Below, piece by piece: positions 24,480 to 33,004 of a DNA stretch of 64,000 nucleotides. Within the stretch, counting starts at the first letter, position 1. Each line of letters opens with the position of its first letter. The position numbers and the translations under genes were made by a program. Location: the IMG/VR virus record IMGVR_UViG_3300042090_003221, positions 1 through 64,000 of that record; one strand, 5' to 3'. The notes beneath the pieces were generated by a model. It saw nothing but the letters and a program-made list of their open reading frames with translations, was not told the origin of the DNA and made no database searches. The DNA comes from a virus.

Positions 24480-25948
24480 CACATGCCCCCGGTCGCGCCC
24501 GGCTGCGTTGCGTCCGCATCCGGAAACGCCTGGGCGGATGCCGCGTCAGTGTCACTCAGCGCGAAAATCGAGTTGATCGCAGCCGTCAGCGCTGCGAGCT
24601 GCGGCGTCGAGATCGCCGCGGCGATGGCCTGCTCATTCGCGTCCAGGCCCGCGCCGGCGCCGGCGATGGCGAGCGCTGTATTGAGCAGCGGCGCGGCGTC
24701 GTTCATGGTCGAGATCGCGGCTGAGGAATTCGTCATCAAGGCGGCGATCTGCGCCGTCCAGCTGTTGACCGTCGCCGTGGCGGCCGTCGGCGTCGTCGCG
24801 CCAGCGACTACGGAGGCGGAGAGTGTGGTGAGGCTCGATGTCAGGCCCGAGAGGGTTGACCCACTCTGCAACGGCGCCAGAACAGTCGAAAGCGAGACGC
24901 TGGACGGCGCGGTCGACGAGCCGAAGAATTGCGAGAGGCTCTGCGCGTGGCTAAGCAGGTCCGTGAGGCCGAAGCCGCCGACGCCGGCCGCCGTGACGCC
25001 GGAAAGCGCGCTGACGCCGCCCATGAGGCCGCTGAGCGCATCCGAGAGGCCACCCGAGCCCGACAGCGCGGACATGAGTCCGCCGGCTCCGGAAACGCCG
25101 CCAAGCGCGCTAACGGCCGACGTGATGGCGCCCGAGAGCGCGCCGCCAGCGGCGGCGATCGGTGACGCGAACATCGAGCTCGCGCCGCCGCCCATAAGGC
25201 TGGACATAATCGAGGCGATTCCGCCGCCGCCAGCGCCCCCAGCGCCTGCGCCGATCGATTTCGTGGCGATCTGCTTACGGTTCGCGAAGCTGTCGCCGGG
25301 AGGGGGGAGGGGGTCTTGCTTGATGCAGTTGATAAGGACTTTGGCGGCGTTCTTCAGGATTTTGCCCGGAAGATGCAATGTCCCAGCACCTCCGCTACCG
25401 GAGCCGCCGACCTGGGTCAAGTGCTTTTTCGTCGAGACCGATGACAGGCCGTTTTGCGGGTGATAGTCGCGGACGTGATTTCCGTCGTCGCTTCGGTCTT
25501 GGCCGGACGATGTCGACGGTGGCGGATTGAGCTTGCGCGGGTTCGAGCGCCCGCCCGGGATCCATCGGCTGTCCGAGAGGTGATGCCGGCGCCCGTCGAC
25601 GGGGTCCTGAACGCCGCCCTTGTCGTGCCACAAGTCCTGCGGCATGCTCAAAAACAGCGAGACGCCCTCGTCGTCTTTCTTGACCGGATGCGTGGCGGTG
25701 ACGCCCCCGCCGCCGGGATAGTGGACCGGCGAGGTATCGAAGTCAGGAAACGGGACCGTCGTCGTCGAGCCGTCGGGAAAAGTGATGATCTGCTTGACAG
25801 TGCTCTGATGCGTCGCGGTGTGCCCGTCGCTATCTTTCGTGATGCTCGACGGGAGAGCGGTCCAAACCTCTTTGAGGACGCCACGAATAGCTTCACGCAA
25901 AGCGGACTCTTCCCGCCCCGATAGGGCGGTCAGGCGCATAACGTCCAT
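24479..25948 (-). CDS. Baseplate central spike (Gp138/gp45-like)
   Basis: A 489-residue protein. The N-terminal 170 residues look like the Gp138/gp45-type OB fold plus spike neck (TVKQIITFPDGSTTTVPFP, VSLFLSMPQDLWHDKGG, RRHHLSDSRWIPGGRSN). The C-terminal 290 residues are an Ala/Gly/Ser low-complexity extension, unusually long for the family. The spike pierces the outer membrane. Confidence 0.75.
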   Translation of the reverse strand: MDVMRLTALSGREESALREAIRGVLKEVWTALPSSITKDSDGHTATHQSTVKQIITFPDGSTTTVPFPDFDTSPVHYPGGGGVTATHPVKKDDEGVSLFLSMPQDLWHDKGGVQDPVDGRRHHLSDSRWIPGGRSNPRKLNPPPSTSSGQDRSDDGNHVRDYHPQNGLSSVSTKKHLTQVGGSGSGGAGTLHLPGKILKNAAKVLINCIKQDPLPPPGDSFANRKQIATKSIGAGAGGAGGGGIASIMSSLMGGGASSMFASPIAAAGGALSGAITSAVSALGGVSGAGGLMSALSGSGGLSDALSGLMGGVSALSGVTAAGVGGFGLTDLLSHAQSLSQFFGSSTAPSSVSLSTVLAPLQSGSTLSGLTSSLTTLSASVVAGATTPTAATATVNSWTAQIAALMTNSSAAISTMNDAAPLLNTALAIAGAGAGLDANEQAIAAAISTPQLAALTAAINSIFALSDTDAASAQAFPDADATQPGATGGM

Positions 25949-25952
25949 GTCG

Positions 25953-26909
25953 TCAGGTCCCGTAGTCGATCGAAACGGGCGTGGTGTCGCCCGGTTTCAG
26001 GACAAGCATGTCCATATACCAAGGTTGACCGCGCGAATCCGCTTCGACGTCGATCTTCACGATGCGGTAAATGCCGTCGGCGGCGATATGCGCGATCAAC
26101 TTAGAATCGGTGTTGTAGTTGTATCCGCCAAGGACATCGCCAGTGACGGGGTTAGTCTGCGGCAAATATCCCTGGATCGCGGATTGGTCGATATGCACGA
26201 GCCCATCGACGATCAGCTGCGAATTGATCAACGACCGCACATAGACGCCTTCCGGCGCCAGCGTCGGCATTCCGATCATGCCCGTCGCGGAATTTAGATC
26301 GTAAGCGCCCGGGATGGAATCCGACGGCTTCAGGATATTGACCAATAAGTTTTGAATCCCCCAGGTCGCGCCCTTGCTCTTGGCGATGTCCTCGACGACC
26401 TTCTTCGCCATGCCGAACAGTGTCACCGAGCGCGGATAGACCGGCTGCGAGAGATCGACGCCTTGCCCGATGAACCCGAGATTGACCGCGTATTTCTGAA
26501 AGGACTGAATCGCCAAATTCAGGTGATCTTTCGGCGTCGAGCCGGGCGGGAAAGTCTTGCTGACGGTGGCGTGAGAGGTGGCGAGATGCCCGTCGGTGCA
26601 GAATATGGTTGTCAACGTGTCGGTCGGGTTCTCGCGGCCATAGATCGGCCACGCCACATGGCCCTTGAACAGGATCCCCGCGTCGCCGCTGTAGCCGGCC
26701 GAGATCGTGACCGGCTGCCCGATCGAGCCCGGGTTTTTGCAGAACGCCTCCGCGGCGCTGCGCAGGTTATTGGTTAGCCGGACCGTGGCGTTGTTGGGGC
26801 TATGAACGGTCCCTTGCTTGATCGAGAACCTGACTCGGATCCCGTCGGTGGCGAAGGTCCCGAGGCCGCCGATCGTGATGTTCCAGGCGCGGAGATAGAA
26901 TTGCGACAT
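25953..26909 (-). CDS. Baseplate hub protein
   Basis: A 318-residue hub protein of the gp27/gpD type. LRAWNITIGG opens the first beta domain, and ATVRLTNNLRSAAEAFC, VTISAGYSGDAGILFKGHV and TTIFCTDGH are the usual hub blocks. It should form the trimer between tube end and spike. Confidence 0.8.
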   Translation of the reverse strand: MSQFYLRAWNITIGGLGTFATDGIRVRFSIKQGTVHSPNNATVRLTNNLRSAAEAFCKNPGSIGQPVTISAGYSGDAGILFKGHVAWPIYGRENPTDTLTTIFCTDGHLATSHATVSKTFPPGSTPKDHLNLAIQSFQKYAVNLGFIGQGVDLSQPVYPRSVTLFGMAKKVVEDIAKSKGATWGIQNLLVNILKPSDSIPGAYDLNSATGMIGMPTLAPEGVYVRSLINSQLIVDGLVHIDQSAIQGYLPQTNPVTGDVLGGYNYNTDSKLIAHIAADGIYRIVKIDVEADSRGQPWYMDMLVLKPGDTTPVSIDYGT

Positions 26910-26912
26910 GAC

Positions 26913-27224
26913 TTAGTTGCTGATCCACAAATGCGCGGTGACGCCAAGGTTCCACCACTTCGGAACCGCGAACCTGTCTCCGTCGGTCGTGCAATAGAGC
27001 GAGCAACCAAACCCAAGATACGCGTACTGCGCGAACAGGTCCGCGCCGGTGACCAGCGGAACTCCGCACAGGATTGGGTTGCCGGAAGAATCGCTGATGT
27101 CGAGCAGCCAGCAATCATCGGAGCCGAACTCATAGATGAGGCGGAGCTGGTACGTGACGCCGTTCGGAAACTTGACGGAGACGGTCTGCGGCTGCGGCTT
27201 GAGCGGGATCTCGTAAACGCTCAT
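26913..27224 (-). CDS. Baseplate plug protein
   Basis: A 103-residue protein of the phage baseplate plug family (DUF6983-like): it starts YEIPLKPQPQTVSVKFPNG and contains LRLIYEFGSDDCWLLDISD and GVPLVTGADLFAQYAYLG. Start ATG overlaps the stop of the gene before it (ATGA). Confidence 0.8.
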   Translation of the reverse strand: MSVYEIPLKPQPQTVSVKFPNGVTYQLRLIYEFGSDDCWLLDISDSSGNPILCGVPLVTGADLFAQYAYLGFGCSLYCTTDGDRFAVPKWWNLGVTAHLWISN

Positions 27225-27889
27225 AGTGCTGCCTGCAGCTGAGATGCGAGGGACTGCCAGTCCATGCCGCTCGACGCGCCGGGGAGGCTCAACGAGGGGG
27301 TCCCGCTCGACGCGGGATCGTTCGGCCAAGTGACCGCTCCGGTGGAGTCGGGGGTAACGGAGCCCGGATCCGCCGCCGCCGCCGCCCCGCTGTCGATCGC
27401 CGCGCTACCGCTTGTGGGTGACGACGAGCTCGTCGCCGACGACCCGACGATGATGATTTGCTGTGCGATGATCGTGACCATGAGCGCGTATTCGCTGTCC
27501 GGGTCGGTCTTGACGCCAAGCGACGCCATCAGCATTGACGTGTAAGCGCGCTTTCCGGTGCGGACTGCAAACGGCTGGCGCGACGCCTGGAGCGCAAGGA
27601 GTTCCTGGTAGACCGTCTGGACGAAGCCCTGCGTCGCCGCCGTGGAATCCGACCAGCCGCAACGGATCTCGACCGTGTACGGCTGCATGAAGGAGTGGTC
27701 GGTGACGGGAGTCCCGGTGTCGATCGGGTGTTGGGTGATCTGGAGCCGGTCCTCGTGGACCTCCTCCATGGTGACGTGCGGATAGATACCGCCGATGCTC
27801 CGCTGGCCGCCGGCGATCAGCGCGACGTTGCCGACGATGTCGCCGATCAGCGCGCCGAAGGTCGACGTCGCGGTGAGTTGCGCGGCCAA
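27221..27889 (-). CDS. Dit-like baseplate protein
   Basis: A 222-residue protein starting at TTG, with an AGGA site next to the tape measure stop. The first 150 residues (HVTMEEVHEDRLQITQHPID, then FMQPYTVEIRCGW) match the Dit-like N-terminal fold of contractile phages, which links tube to hub. The last 70 residues are Ser/Ala-rich and probably disordered. Confidence 0.7.
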   Translation of the reverse strand: MAAQLTATSTFGALIGDIVGNVALIAGGQRSIGGIYPHVTMEEVHEDRLQITQHPIDTGTPVTDHSFMQPYTVEIRCGWSDSTAATQGFVQTVYQELLALQASRQPFAVRTGKRAYTSMLMASLGVKTDPDSEYALMVTIIAQQIIIVGSSATSSSSPTSGSAAIDSGAAAAADPGSVTPDSTGAVTWPNDPASSGTPSLSLPGASSGMDWQSLASQLQAAL

Positions 27890-27899
27890 AGCTCTGTCC

Positions 27900-30284
27900 T
27901 TAGTTTGTCGCCCCGGTCAGGTTTCGGGTGATGTCGGCCGTCGAGCGGCCCATGTTCACCCCGACCATTTGCGCCGCGGCGTGCGGGTCGCCGGCGCCGT
28001 CGATATGGAACGTGTTGTGCTGTTCGACGCTCACGTTCTTGTCGCCGGTCGTATTGCCGCCGAGCGGTTGCGGGTTCGCGAAGGGGTTCGAAAGCGAGCC
28101 CCACGGGCTGCGAGAGCCACCGACGCCGGCGCCCTTCCAGGCCGGAATCGAACCAAAAGCGTCCGACGCCTTTTTGGACGCCGCAGCACCGATCGCATCG
28201 TGAAAGCGACTGGCGCTGTCGTTCCCGTTCCATTGGAAATGAAGGTGCGGACCGGTCCCGCCGCCCTCTCCGGGCTCGATCGAGTAGTCACCGGCTCCGG
28301 TGCCGAAAGCACCCTCCTTGAAGCCCATTGCGGCGAGCTTTTGGCGAACGATCGTCTTGTCCGCCTCGATGTCTCTCATGGTGGCGTCGAACGCGCGGCC
28401 CTGACCGTGCGCGCCATAGGGGCCGGAGCCGAGGCCTAAGACATGCGCGCCGTCGTTCAGCGCAGAGAAGGCGACGCTTGGGTCTGCACGCTGAAGCATG
28501 CGCGCGACATCGATCAAGCCGAGCTGCGCCGGGCCGCCAGCGACCGCTTGCCTGCCCTTGAGGTTCAGCCCGGAATAGTCGGTTCCGCTTGTCGCCGCCC
28601 CCGCCGCGCCGTCCGCCGCGGGAGCGGCCCCAAGCGGCTTGCCGCCAAGAGCCGCCGCGATCTGCTCGGGCGTATAGGGCGAACGGCCGCCTTCGATGTT
28701 TGTCATGCCGGCGAGCATCTTGGCGCGCGACGCGGGGTCGGAACCGACGGGTTGGTCTGGGTCAAGCCCGGTGAGCCGCTGGAGCTTGCGCGCGTAAGCC
28801 GCAGGATCGTTTGCGCCGTCACCAGCCGGAGCCCAGCGCTGCACGATCTGCGAAGGCGTAACCAAGCCCTTTCTGGCGTAGCTGTCCAAGTTTCGGTTCG
28901 CGGCTCTGTAGCCGTTCTCCATCGTGTCGAAGGTCGCAAAAGTGCCGTCAGAACCGGTGTATCCCGGCAGACCGCGCGCGAAATCGCCGTCGACAATGTT
29001 GCCCGGGTTGTTGTTGCGTAAGTTGCGGGGCTGGTTTCCGGTCAACTTCGGCAGAACACCGTCCTGACCCTCGCCGCCGGCTGCGGCCGGCGCGTCTTGG
29101 CCGCCTAGGAACTTGGGCGCGATCCTCTGCCACCAATTACGATTGTCAGCGGGCGGCTTCGCAAGCCGCTGCAGCTCCTCGACTTCGCCTGGACGGGCCG
29201 GGCCACCGCCAAGCTCCGGATGGTTCTTTCTGAGAATGCCCATCATGCCGGCGTTGCCGCTCGCGTCGCCGTAATTCATCAGACCGCCAACGGCGCCGCC
29301 TACCAGACCAGCGGCTCCAAGGGCTAATCCAAGCGTCCGGATAGCCGCAAGCGCGCCAAGAAACTTCGAACCGACCCAGATCCCGAAGAATACCTCAAAG
29401 GCATTCGTCAAGCCGCCGACGGCGTCGGTCATCTTGAAGAAAGTGTCCTTAACGTCCGTGAATTGCTTGTCGACCTTGTTCCAGTCGATGCCTTCGAACC
29501 ACTTGTCGAAACGCTCTGCGAGCCTGCCGACCGCGTCGGCGACTTTATTCACGACCTGCTCAATCTGCGGAGCATGATCTTCGATGAACTTCGTGAGGTG
29601 CTGCAGAGGCCCGTCCAAGGCCTTCATGATCTTGGTGAAAAGGTCGTCGGCGACGACGCCGAGGTCGTTGCTGACGCGGCGCCACGTCGTCATAAACGCG
29701 TTGGCGTCCTTGGAGGCCTGATCGGGGTCGAAACCCATGCGCTTGCGCGCCTCTTCGGCCTCTTTCTTGAATTGCAGGTAGCGCGGGTCGCGGCGCGCCA
29801 AAAACGTGCGCTCATCCATGCCGGCGAGCCCGCGGTAGATCTCCGCAGTCGTCGACGGCATCTTCTGAAACTTTTCCAGAAGGTCGAGATTATCCTCAAG
29901 CTTCCCCGTGACCTTGTTTAGGCCAAAGCCGACCGCGTTGAAATAGGCGATGTTACCTGGATTTTCGCGGAGCTTTTGCCCCATCGCCTCCAGCGAGGCC
30001 TGCGCCGCCTCAGCTGAGCCTCCGAGCTGCTCGACGGCGTAGCCCATATCGCGGATCGAGGCCGCGGTTGCCCCGGTGCGCTGCGACGAAAAATAGAGGC
30101 GATCGAACGTCTGCGCGACGTCTGCGACGGCTTCCGCCGCCTTGCGTGCGAGGGCCTCAAGAGCGTCAGTGAGGAGCTTGGCCTGGATCTCAGCGCCCCT
30201 CATCGCCTTGATGAAGCGGTCTTGCCCTTGCTCGTCGATTTTCCAACCGAGGCCAACCAAGAAATCTTTGATTGTCTCTGTCAC
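27900..30284 (-). CDS. Tape measure protein with two putative peptidoglycan-hydrolase domains
   Basis: A 794-residue protein starting at GTG. Residues 1-295 are helical tape-measure sequence. A hydrophobic segment lies at about 295-335. Residues about 415-510 look like a structural muramidase domain (RNLRNNNPGNI, FATFDTMENGYRAA, IVQRWAPAGDGANDPAAY). Residues about 585-690 resemble a LAS-type D-Ala peptidase (GAHGQGRAFD with H626 and D633, GPHLHFQW with H680, H682). The protein sets tail length and may open the cell wall during DNA entry. Confidence 0.8.
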   Translation of the reverse strand: MTETIKDFLVGLGWKIDEQGQDRFIKAMRGAEIQAKLLTDALEALARKAAEAVADVAQTFDRLYFSSQRTGATAASIRDMGYAVEQLGGSAEAAQASLEAMGQKLRENPGNIAYFNAVGFGLNKVTGKLEDNLDLLEKFQKMPSTTAEIYRGLAGMDERTFLARRDPRYLQFKKEAEEARKRMGFDPDQASKDANAFMTTWRRVSNDLGVVADDLFTKIMKALDGPLQHLTKFIEDHAPQIEQVVNKVADAVGRLAERFDKWFEGIDWNKVDKQFTDVKDTFFKMTDAVGGLTNAFEVFFGIWVGSKFLGALAAIRTLGLALGAAGLVGGAVGGLMNYGDASGNAGMMGILRKNHPELGGGPARPGEVEELQRLAKPPADNRNWWQRIAPKFLGGQDAPAAAGGEGQDGVLPKLTGNQPRNLRNNNPGNIVDGDFARGLPGYTGSDGTFATFDTMENGYRAANRNLDSYARKGLVTPSQIVQRWAPAGDGANDPAAYARKLQRLTGLDPDQPVGSDPASRAKMLAGMTNIEGGRSPYTPEQIAAALGGKPLGAAPAADGAAGAATSGTDYSGLNLKGRQAVAGGPAQLGLIDVARMLQRADPSVAFSALNDGAHVLGLGSGPYGAHGQGRAFDATMRDIEADKTIVRQKLAAMGFKEGAFGTGAGDYSIEPGEGGGTGPHLHFQWNGNDSASRFHDAIGAAASKKASDAFGSIPAWKGAGVGGSRSPWGSLSNPFANPQPLGGNTTGDKNVSVEQHNTFHIDGAGDPHAAAQMVGVNMGRSTADITRNLTGATN

Positions 30285-30303
30285 ATCGCCGTTCCTGTAA
30301 TAG

Positions 30304-30331
30304 AAAAAGGCGGCCCTAAGGCCGCCCTTTT
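30304..30331. terminator. Bidirectional rho-independent terminator
   Basis: A perfect seven-base-pair stem GGCGGCC/GGCCGCC with loop CTAA has five A on its left and CTTTTGAGTTTTT on its right. It can end leftward transcription from the antirepressor unit. It separates the accessory block from the tape measure. Confidence 0.75.
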
Positions 30332-30353
30332 GAGTTTTTCCAATTCATAAGTA

Positions 30354-31127
30354 TCAACTCGCCCGCGCAACAATTGGTCTGAACAGCTTTGCTAGTTTGG
30401 CCAGACCCTGCGGTGTGACGCGGACTTGCTCAGTGATTTTTTCCGTACCATCAGATCTGAGGACGGTCGTCACCTTGTGTTCAAGGTCGCCGTTCTGAAG
30501 CCGCTGTTGGTATCCAACCCAGTGATCAGATCCTACTCGTCGGTAAATCCAGTTGTGTGACTGTAGATATGAGATCAGGTCTTTCGGCCGCTGTTGGAGC
30601 GCTTTGGCGGCGTCCGTCATACAGAGCGAGCCGTCGGCCTTGGCGATGCGGTCAAGAGCCTCGGAATCGCCGAGCAATTCCTTGTTGCGTTCCTCCAGCG
30701 CCAGCACCTTCTCGGAGTAGGTGAGGAGTAGCCCACGCATCGCCGCCGGGTCGTTCAGGACCTGCATCGGGTCAACCGCGGGGCGCGCGCGCAGCTCAAT
30801 TTCCATGACGTTGAAAGCTTCGATGTAGCGCAGCTTCCACTTCAACGCCTTCTCGCCGGTGAAGCCCATAGCGAGCAGGGTGAACCCATCTCGGTCCATC
30901 TCGTAGTGGGACGTGCTTTCGCCGGTTAAGTCTTTGATTTTGAACGACGCAAAATTGCGTCGGCCCAATTCCGGCTCCTTCGAAATCAACTCGCGTATCG
31001 CGCGCAGCACTTCAGTGTGTCGGCGCCCGAAAAATTCGGCCACATGCCGGCTATCGGCGAAGACGCCGCCGTCCTTGATCGCGACGACGGGCTGTCGTTC
31101 TGCGTTTATGCTCGCCTCGGGTTCCAT
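30354..31127 (-). CDS. Rha/KilAC-type phage antirepressor
   Basis: A 257-residue protein. Residues about 12-105 match the Rha N-terminal domain (VFADSRHVAEFFGRRHTEVL, then HYEMDRDGFTLLAMGFTGE and ALKWKLRYIEAFN). A coiled coil follows (about 125-155). The C-terminal 90 residues match the KilAC/ANT domain (MTDAAKALQQRPKDLISYL, WIYRRVG). Such proteins counter repressors. The ATG has GGAG upstream. Its position inside the tail operon, followed by a terminator, suggests an inserted unit with its own control. Confidence 0.9.
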   Translation of the reverse strand: MEPEASINAERQPVVAIKDGGVFADSRHVAEFFGRRHTEVLRAIRELISKEPELGRRNFASFKIKDLTGESTSHYEMDRDGFTLLAMGFTGEKALKWKLRYIEAFNVMEIELRARPAVDPMQVLNDPAAMRGLLLTYSEKVLALEERNKELLGDSEALDRIAKADGSLCMTDAAKALQQRPKDLISYLQSHNWIYRRVGSDHWVGYQQRLQNGDLEHKVTTVLRSDGTEKITEQVRVTPQGLAKLAKLFRPIVARAS

Positions 31128-31261
31128 TTTCAGTCTCCATCGGCGCCCGGCCTTGACCGGCCCGCAGCGCACGGGTTCGCGATTCGCGAAACCGGGGCCG
31201 ATGAAGCCTCGGAACTTCGCGCTGATAATCCGCCCGGTCAAAGGCAGAATTCGTGTTCGGT

Positions 31262-31672
31262 TCAGATCGCGAGCAGATCGCGAACGATGCTGGCGGCGAC
31301 TACGGCATCGGTGGTGTAGCCGAATGCGCCGTCGCAGATTTCTTCGGTATCGCTGCCGCGGCACCACAGAATGGTGCGAGCCTTGACGCGGACCCCGTCC
31401 AAGGTCCTCGCCGGCATCGCCCGAATGCGCTCAACTAGTGCTTGAGTAGCCCGGTAGGACCTTCGGACGCCTGACTCATCGTCTTCAGATTCCTCGCCGG
31501 TGCAGGTTGTCCAAAGCGCGGTTTCGCGCGCCCATGCCGCCTCGAATTCCTTGCCAAGGGCGAGGATAGCCCAGTCCACAGAGGTCGGAACTAAGGCCGC
31601 CTCGGCGACCTTCGGCGAAACGGCGATGCTGCCAACTAGAGCAAGTGCCCGGCGGCGAGTTGCGGTCTCCAT
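31262..31672 (-). CDS. Hypothetical protein with twin-Arg-like start
   Basis: A 136-residue protein beginning METATRRRALALVGS, which looks like a short Tat or Sec signal, but the hydrophobic part is brief. The rest is helical and acidic (EESEDDESG). The ATG follows the stop of the gene at 31674 by one base. Family unknown. The 134 bases between it and the antirepressor hold no clear element. Confidence 0.5.
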   Translation of the reverse strand: METATRRRALALVGSIAVSPKVAEAALVPTSVDWAILALGKEFEAAWARETALWTTCTGEESEDDESGVRRSYRATQALVERIRAMPARTLDGVRVKARTILWCRGSDTEEICDGAFGYTTDAVVAASIVRDLLAI

Positions 31673-31673
31673 C

Positions 31674-31868
31674 TCACGCCTCCACGAGCTGGCGGCCGGC
31701 TCCGGCCGGCGACCGCGGCGACCGCGGCACGGGGATCGCGATCGCGGAGCCATTGTCGCGCTCGGAGCGCTCGAAGAACGCGCGCAGCACGGGATCACGG
31801 AACATGTCGGAGAGGCGGATGTCGTCAAGACGACGGGGAGAATTCGTGGTATCGGCGCGGTTAGCCAT
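31674..31868 (-). CDS. Small hypothetical protein
   Basis: A 64-residue polar protein with a helical centre (DIRLSDMFRDPVLRAFFER). TGGAG lies ten bases before the ATG. It is the first leftward gene of the divergent pair and may be controlled from the same intergenic region as the CopG-like gene. Confidence 0.45.
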   Translation of the reverse strand: MANRADTTNSPRRLDDIRLSDMFRDPVLRAFFERSERDNGSAIAIPVPRSPRSPAGAGRQLVEA

Positions 31869-31898
31869 GATCGAACTCCAGACGTTCGGTTTTGGTTA

Positions 31899-31932
31899 GG
31901 GCCGGCTTGGTGGTAGGACACCTTGCCGGCCC
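31899..31932. repeat. Long inverted repeat in divergent promoter region
   Basis: Arms of 14 bases (GGGCCGGC-TT-GGTG and CACC-TT-GCCGGCCC) match at 12 of 14 positions around a six-base loop. It lies between the two divergent transcription units. No T run follows on the minus side, so a regulatory or protein-binding role is as likely as termination. Confidence 0.5.
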
Positions 31933-31939
31933 GATTTGT

Positions 31940-31985
31940 TCGTGATAACACGATAGCATGAGCACGTCAACTGGTGATAACACGA
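31940..31985 (+). promoter_or_regulatory. Twin operator sites of the CopG-like gene
   Basis: The palindrome TCGTG-ATAA-CACGA (31940-31953) sits five bases before the start codon, and GTGATAACACGA recurs at 31974-31985, inside the first codons. The two copies are 32 bases apart, about three helical turns, so proteins bound to both would face the same side. Ribbon-helix-helix proteins commonly bind such paired sites and repress their own gene. Confidence 0.65.
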
Positions 31986-32146
31986 AAGCGCGAAAAAGGC
32001 GCCCCGAGGCTACCGGCACGCTAGTCGGTGTTCGGCTGCAGGATACTTTCCTAGCGAAAGTCGATGCTTGGCGGAAAAGTCAGGGCGATCTTCCGGGCCG
32101 CCCCGAGGCGATCCGCCGCCTTGTCGAGAAGGCGCTGGAGAAATAA
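31958..32146 (+). CDS. CopG-like ribbon-helix-helix protein
   Basis: A 62-residue protein. After a basic tail, GTLVGVRLQDTFLAKVDAW reads as a beta strand plus first helix and RPEAIRRLVEKAL as the second helix of a ribbon-helix-helix. It probably represses its own promoter through the repeated sites over its start. No toxin partner is obvious; the next gene may be the regulated partner. Confidence 0.7.
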   Translation: MSTSTGDNTKARKRRPEATGTLVGVRLQDTFLAKVDAWRKSQGDLPGRPEAIRRLVEKALEK

Positions 32147-32175
32147 CCTTCTCAACCAGAAAAAGGGGGATCGAC

Positions 32176-32763
32176 ATGGCGCTAAAGGCGTGCCGAGAAT
32201 GTGGGAAAGAAGTCAGCACTGAAGCCGACAAGTGTCCTCATTGCGGAGTTGGGGACCCGACTTGGTCTATCCGCAATGACAGGACAAAGCGAGGAAAAGC
32301 ATGGGCTGCATTTCTTTCTTTTGCCGTTGTTGTATTTGGCGTCGCGAGATTTCTGGATAGTAACAGCGCGCAGCATTCCGAAGGTCAGGCCGATATTCAG
32401 CGACCGGAAGCGCTTTCGCCATCAGTCAAAGCGTCGCCGTCCCCGTCTTGCGCTTCAGATTGGCGTCTTTGTAAAGATAACACCGATTTTGTGGAAAACA
32501 ATTTGTTTGGTTGGGGACGAGTTAAGGGAGAATGCAAGGAAGCCGCAGAAACAAAATCTAAATTTGGCACTCCAGAGTGGCCGTGGCTCGCTTTTCATTC
32601 CTATATTGGAGGCGATAGCATCCACAATACTGGAACAATATTTGTAAGCGAAGACGACGCTAAATTTTCCAATGCATTTGGAGCGATGGAAAAGGTATCA
32701 GTTGAATGTGTATACGATCTAAAAGGGTCGATGGTAAAGGAAGCTATAATCATTCAGCGTTAG
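32176..32763 (+). CDS. Zinc-ribbon membrane protein (accessory cargo)
   Basis: A 195-residue protein: an N-terminal zinc ribbon (CRECGKE, CPHCG; C6, C9, C20, C23), one membrane segment (about 42-60) and an external domain with four Cys. GGGGGA lies before the ATG. Base composition is clearly lower in GC than its neighbours, which suggests recent transfer. Single-pass cargo of this kind may alter the host surface or block superinfection; this is inference. Confidence 0.7.
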   Translation: MALKACRECGKEVSTEADKCPHCGVGDPTWSIRNDRTKRGKAWAAFLSFAVVVFGVARFLDSNSAQHSEGQADIQRPEALSPSVKASPSPSCASDWRLCKDNTDFVENNLFGWGRVKGECKEAAETKSKFGTPEWPWLAFHSYIGGDSIHNTGTIFVSEDDAKFSNAFGAMEKVSVECVYDLKGSMVKEAIIIQR

Positions 32764-32764
32764 A

Positions 32765-33004
32765 CTAGCGCCCGCCCTGCGCTTTGGAGGCAGTCCGGGC
32801 GCGATCTTGGTTCTCCGCCTTGGCGTCGAGCATGTCATTCATGAGCGCGATGTCAGCGAGGTCGAGTGTGCCGTCTTTCAGGCTTTCGTACTTGCAATAC
32901 CCGGCGTCGACCGGCCGCAACAGCCAGTCCAAGTTGTCGGGGAGCAGGACCGGATCGTAGGTTAACCCTGCGCCCCGCCGCGGGAAGCGGAGAGGCTTGC
33001 GGGC
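32765..33004 (-). CDS. Frameshift extension of the tail assembly chaperone
   Basis: This frame has no good start of its own and overlaps the 3' end of the chaperone gene in the -1 frame. Entered by slippage at 33004-33010, it adds 79 residues (ARKPLRFPRRG, then YDPVLLPDNLDWLLRPVDAG and LADIALMNDMLDAKAEN) to give a 221-residue fusion. This is the conserved gpG/gpGT-type organisation of tail chaperones that bind the tape measure. Confidence 0.75.
   Translation of the reverse strand, partial: ARKPLRFPRRGAGLTYDPVLLPDNLDWLLRPVDAGYCKYESLKDGTLDLADIALMNDMLDAKAENQDRARTASKAQGGR

Noticed and set aside
24231-25463. A 410-codon + strand frame opposite the spike gene
   Set aside because: Antisense of the Ala/Gly/Ser-rich spike extension; Pro/Ala-rich with no features.
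30306-30326. The hairpin between tape measure and antirepressor as an attachment-site core
   Set aside because: Perfect stem with T runs on both sides fits a terminator; no second copy was seen that would suggest an att site.
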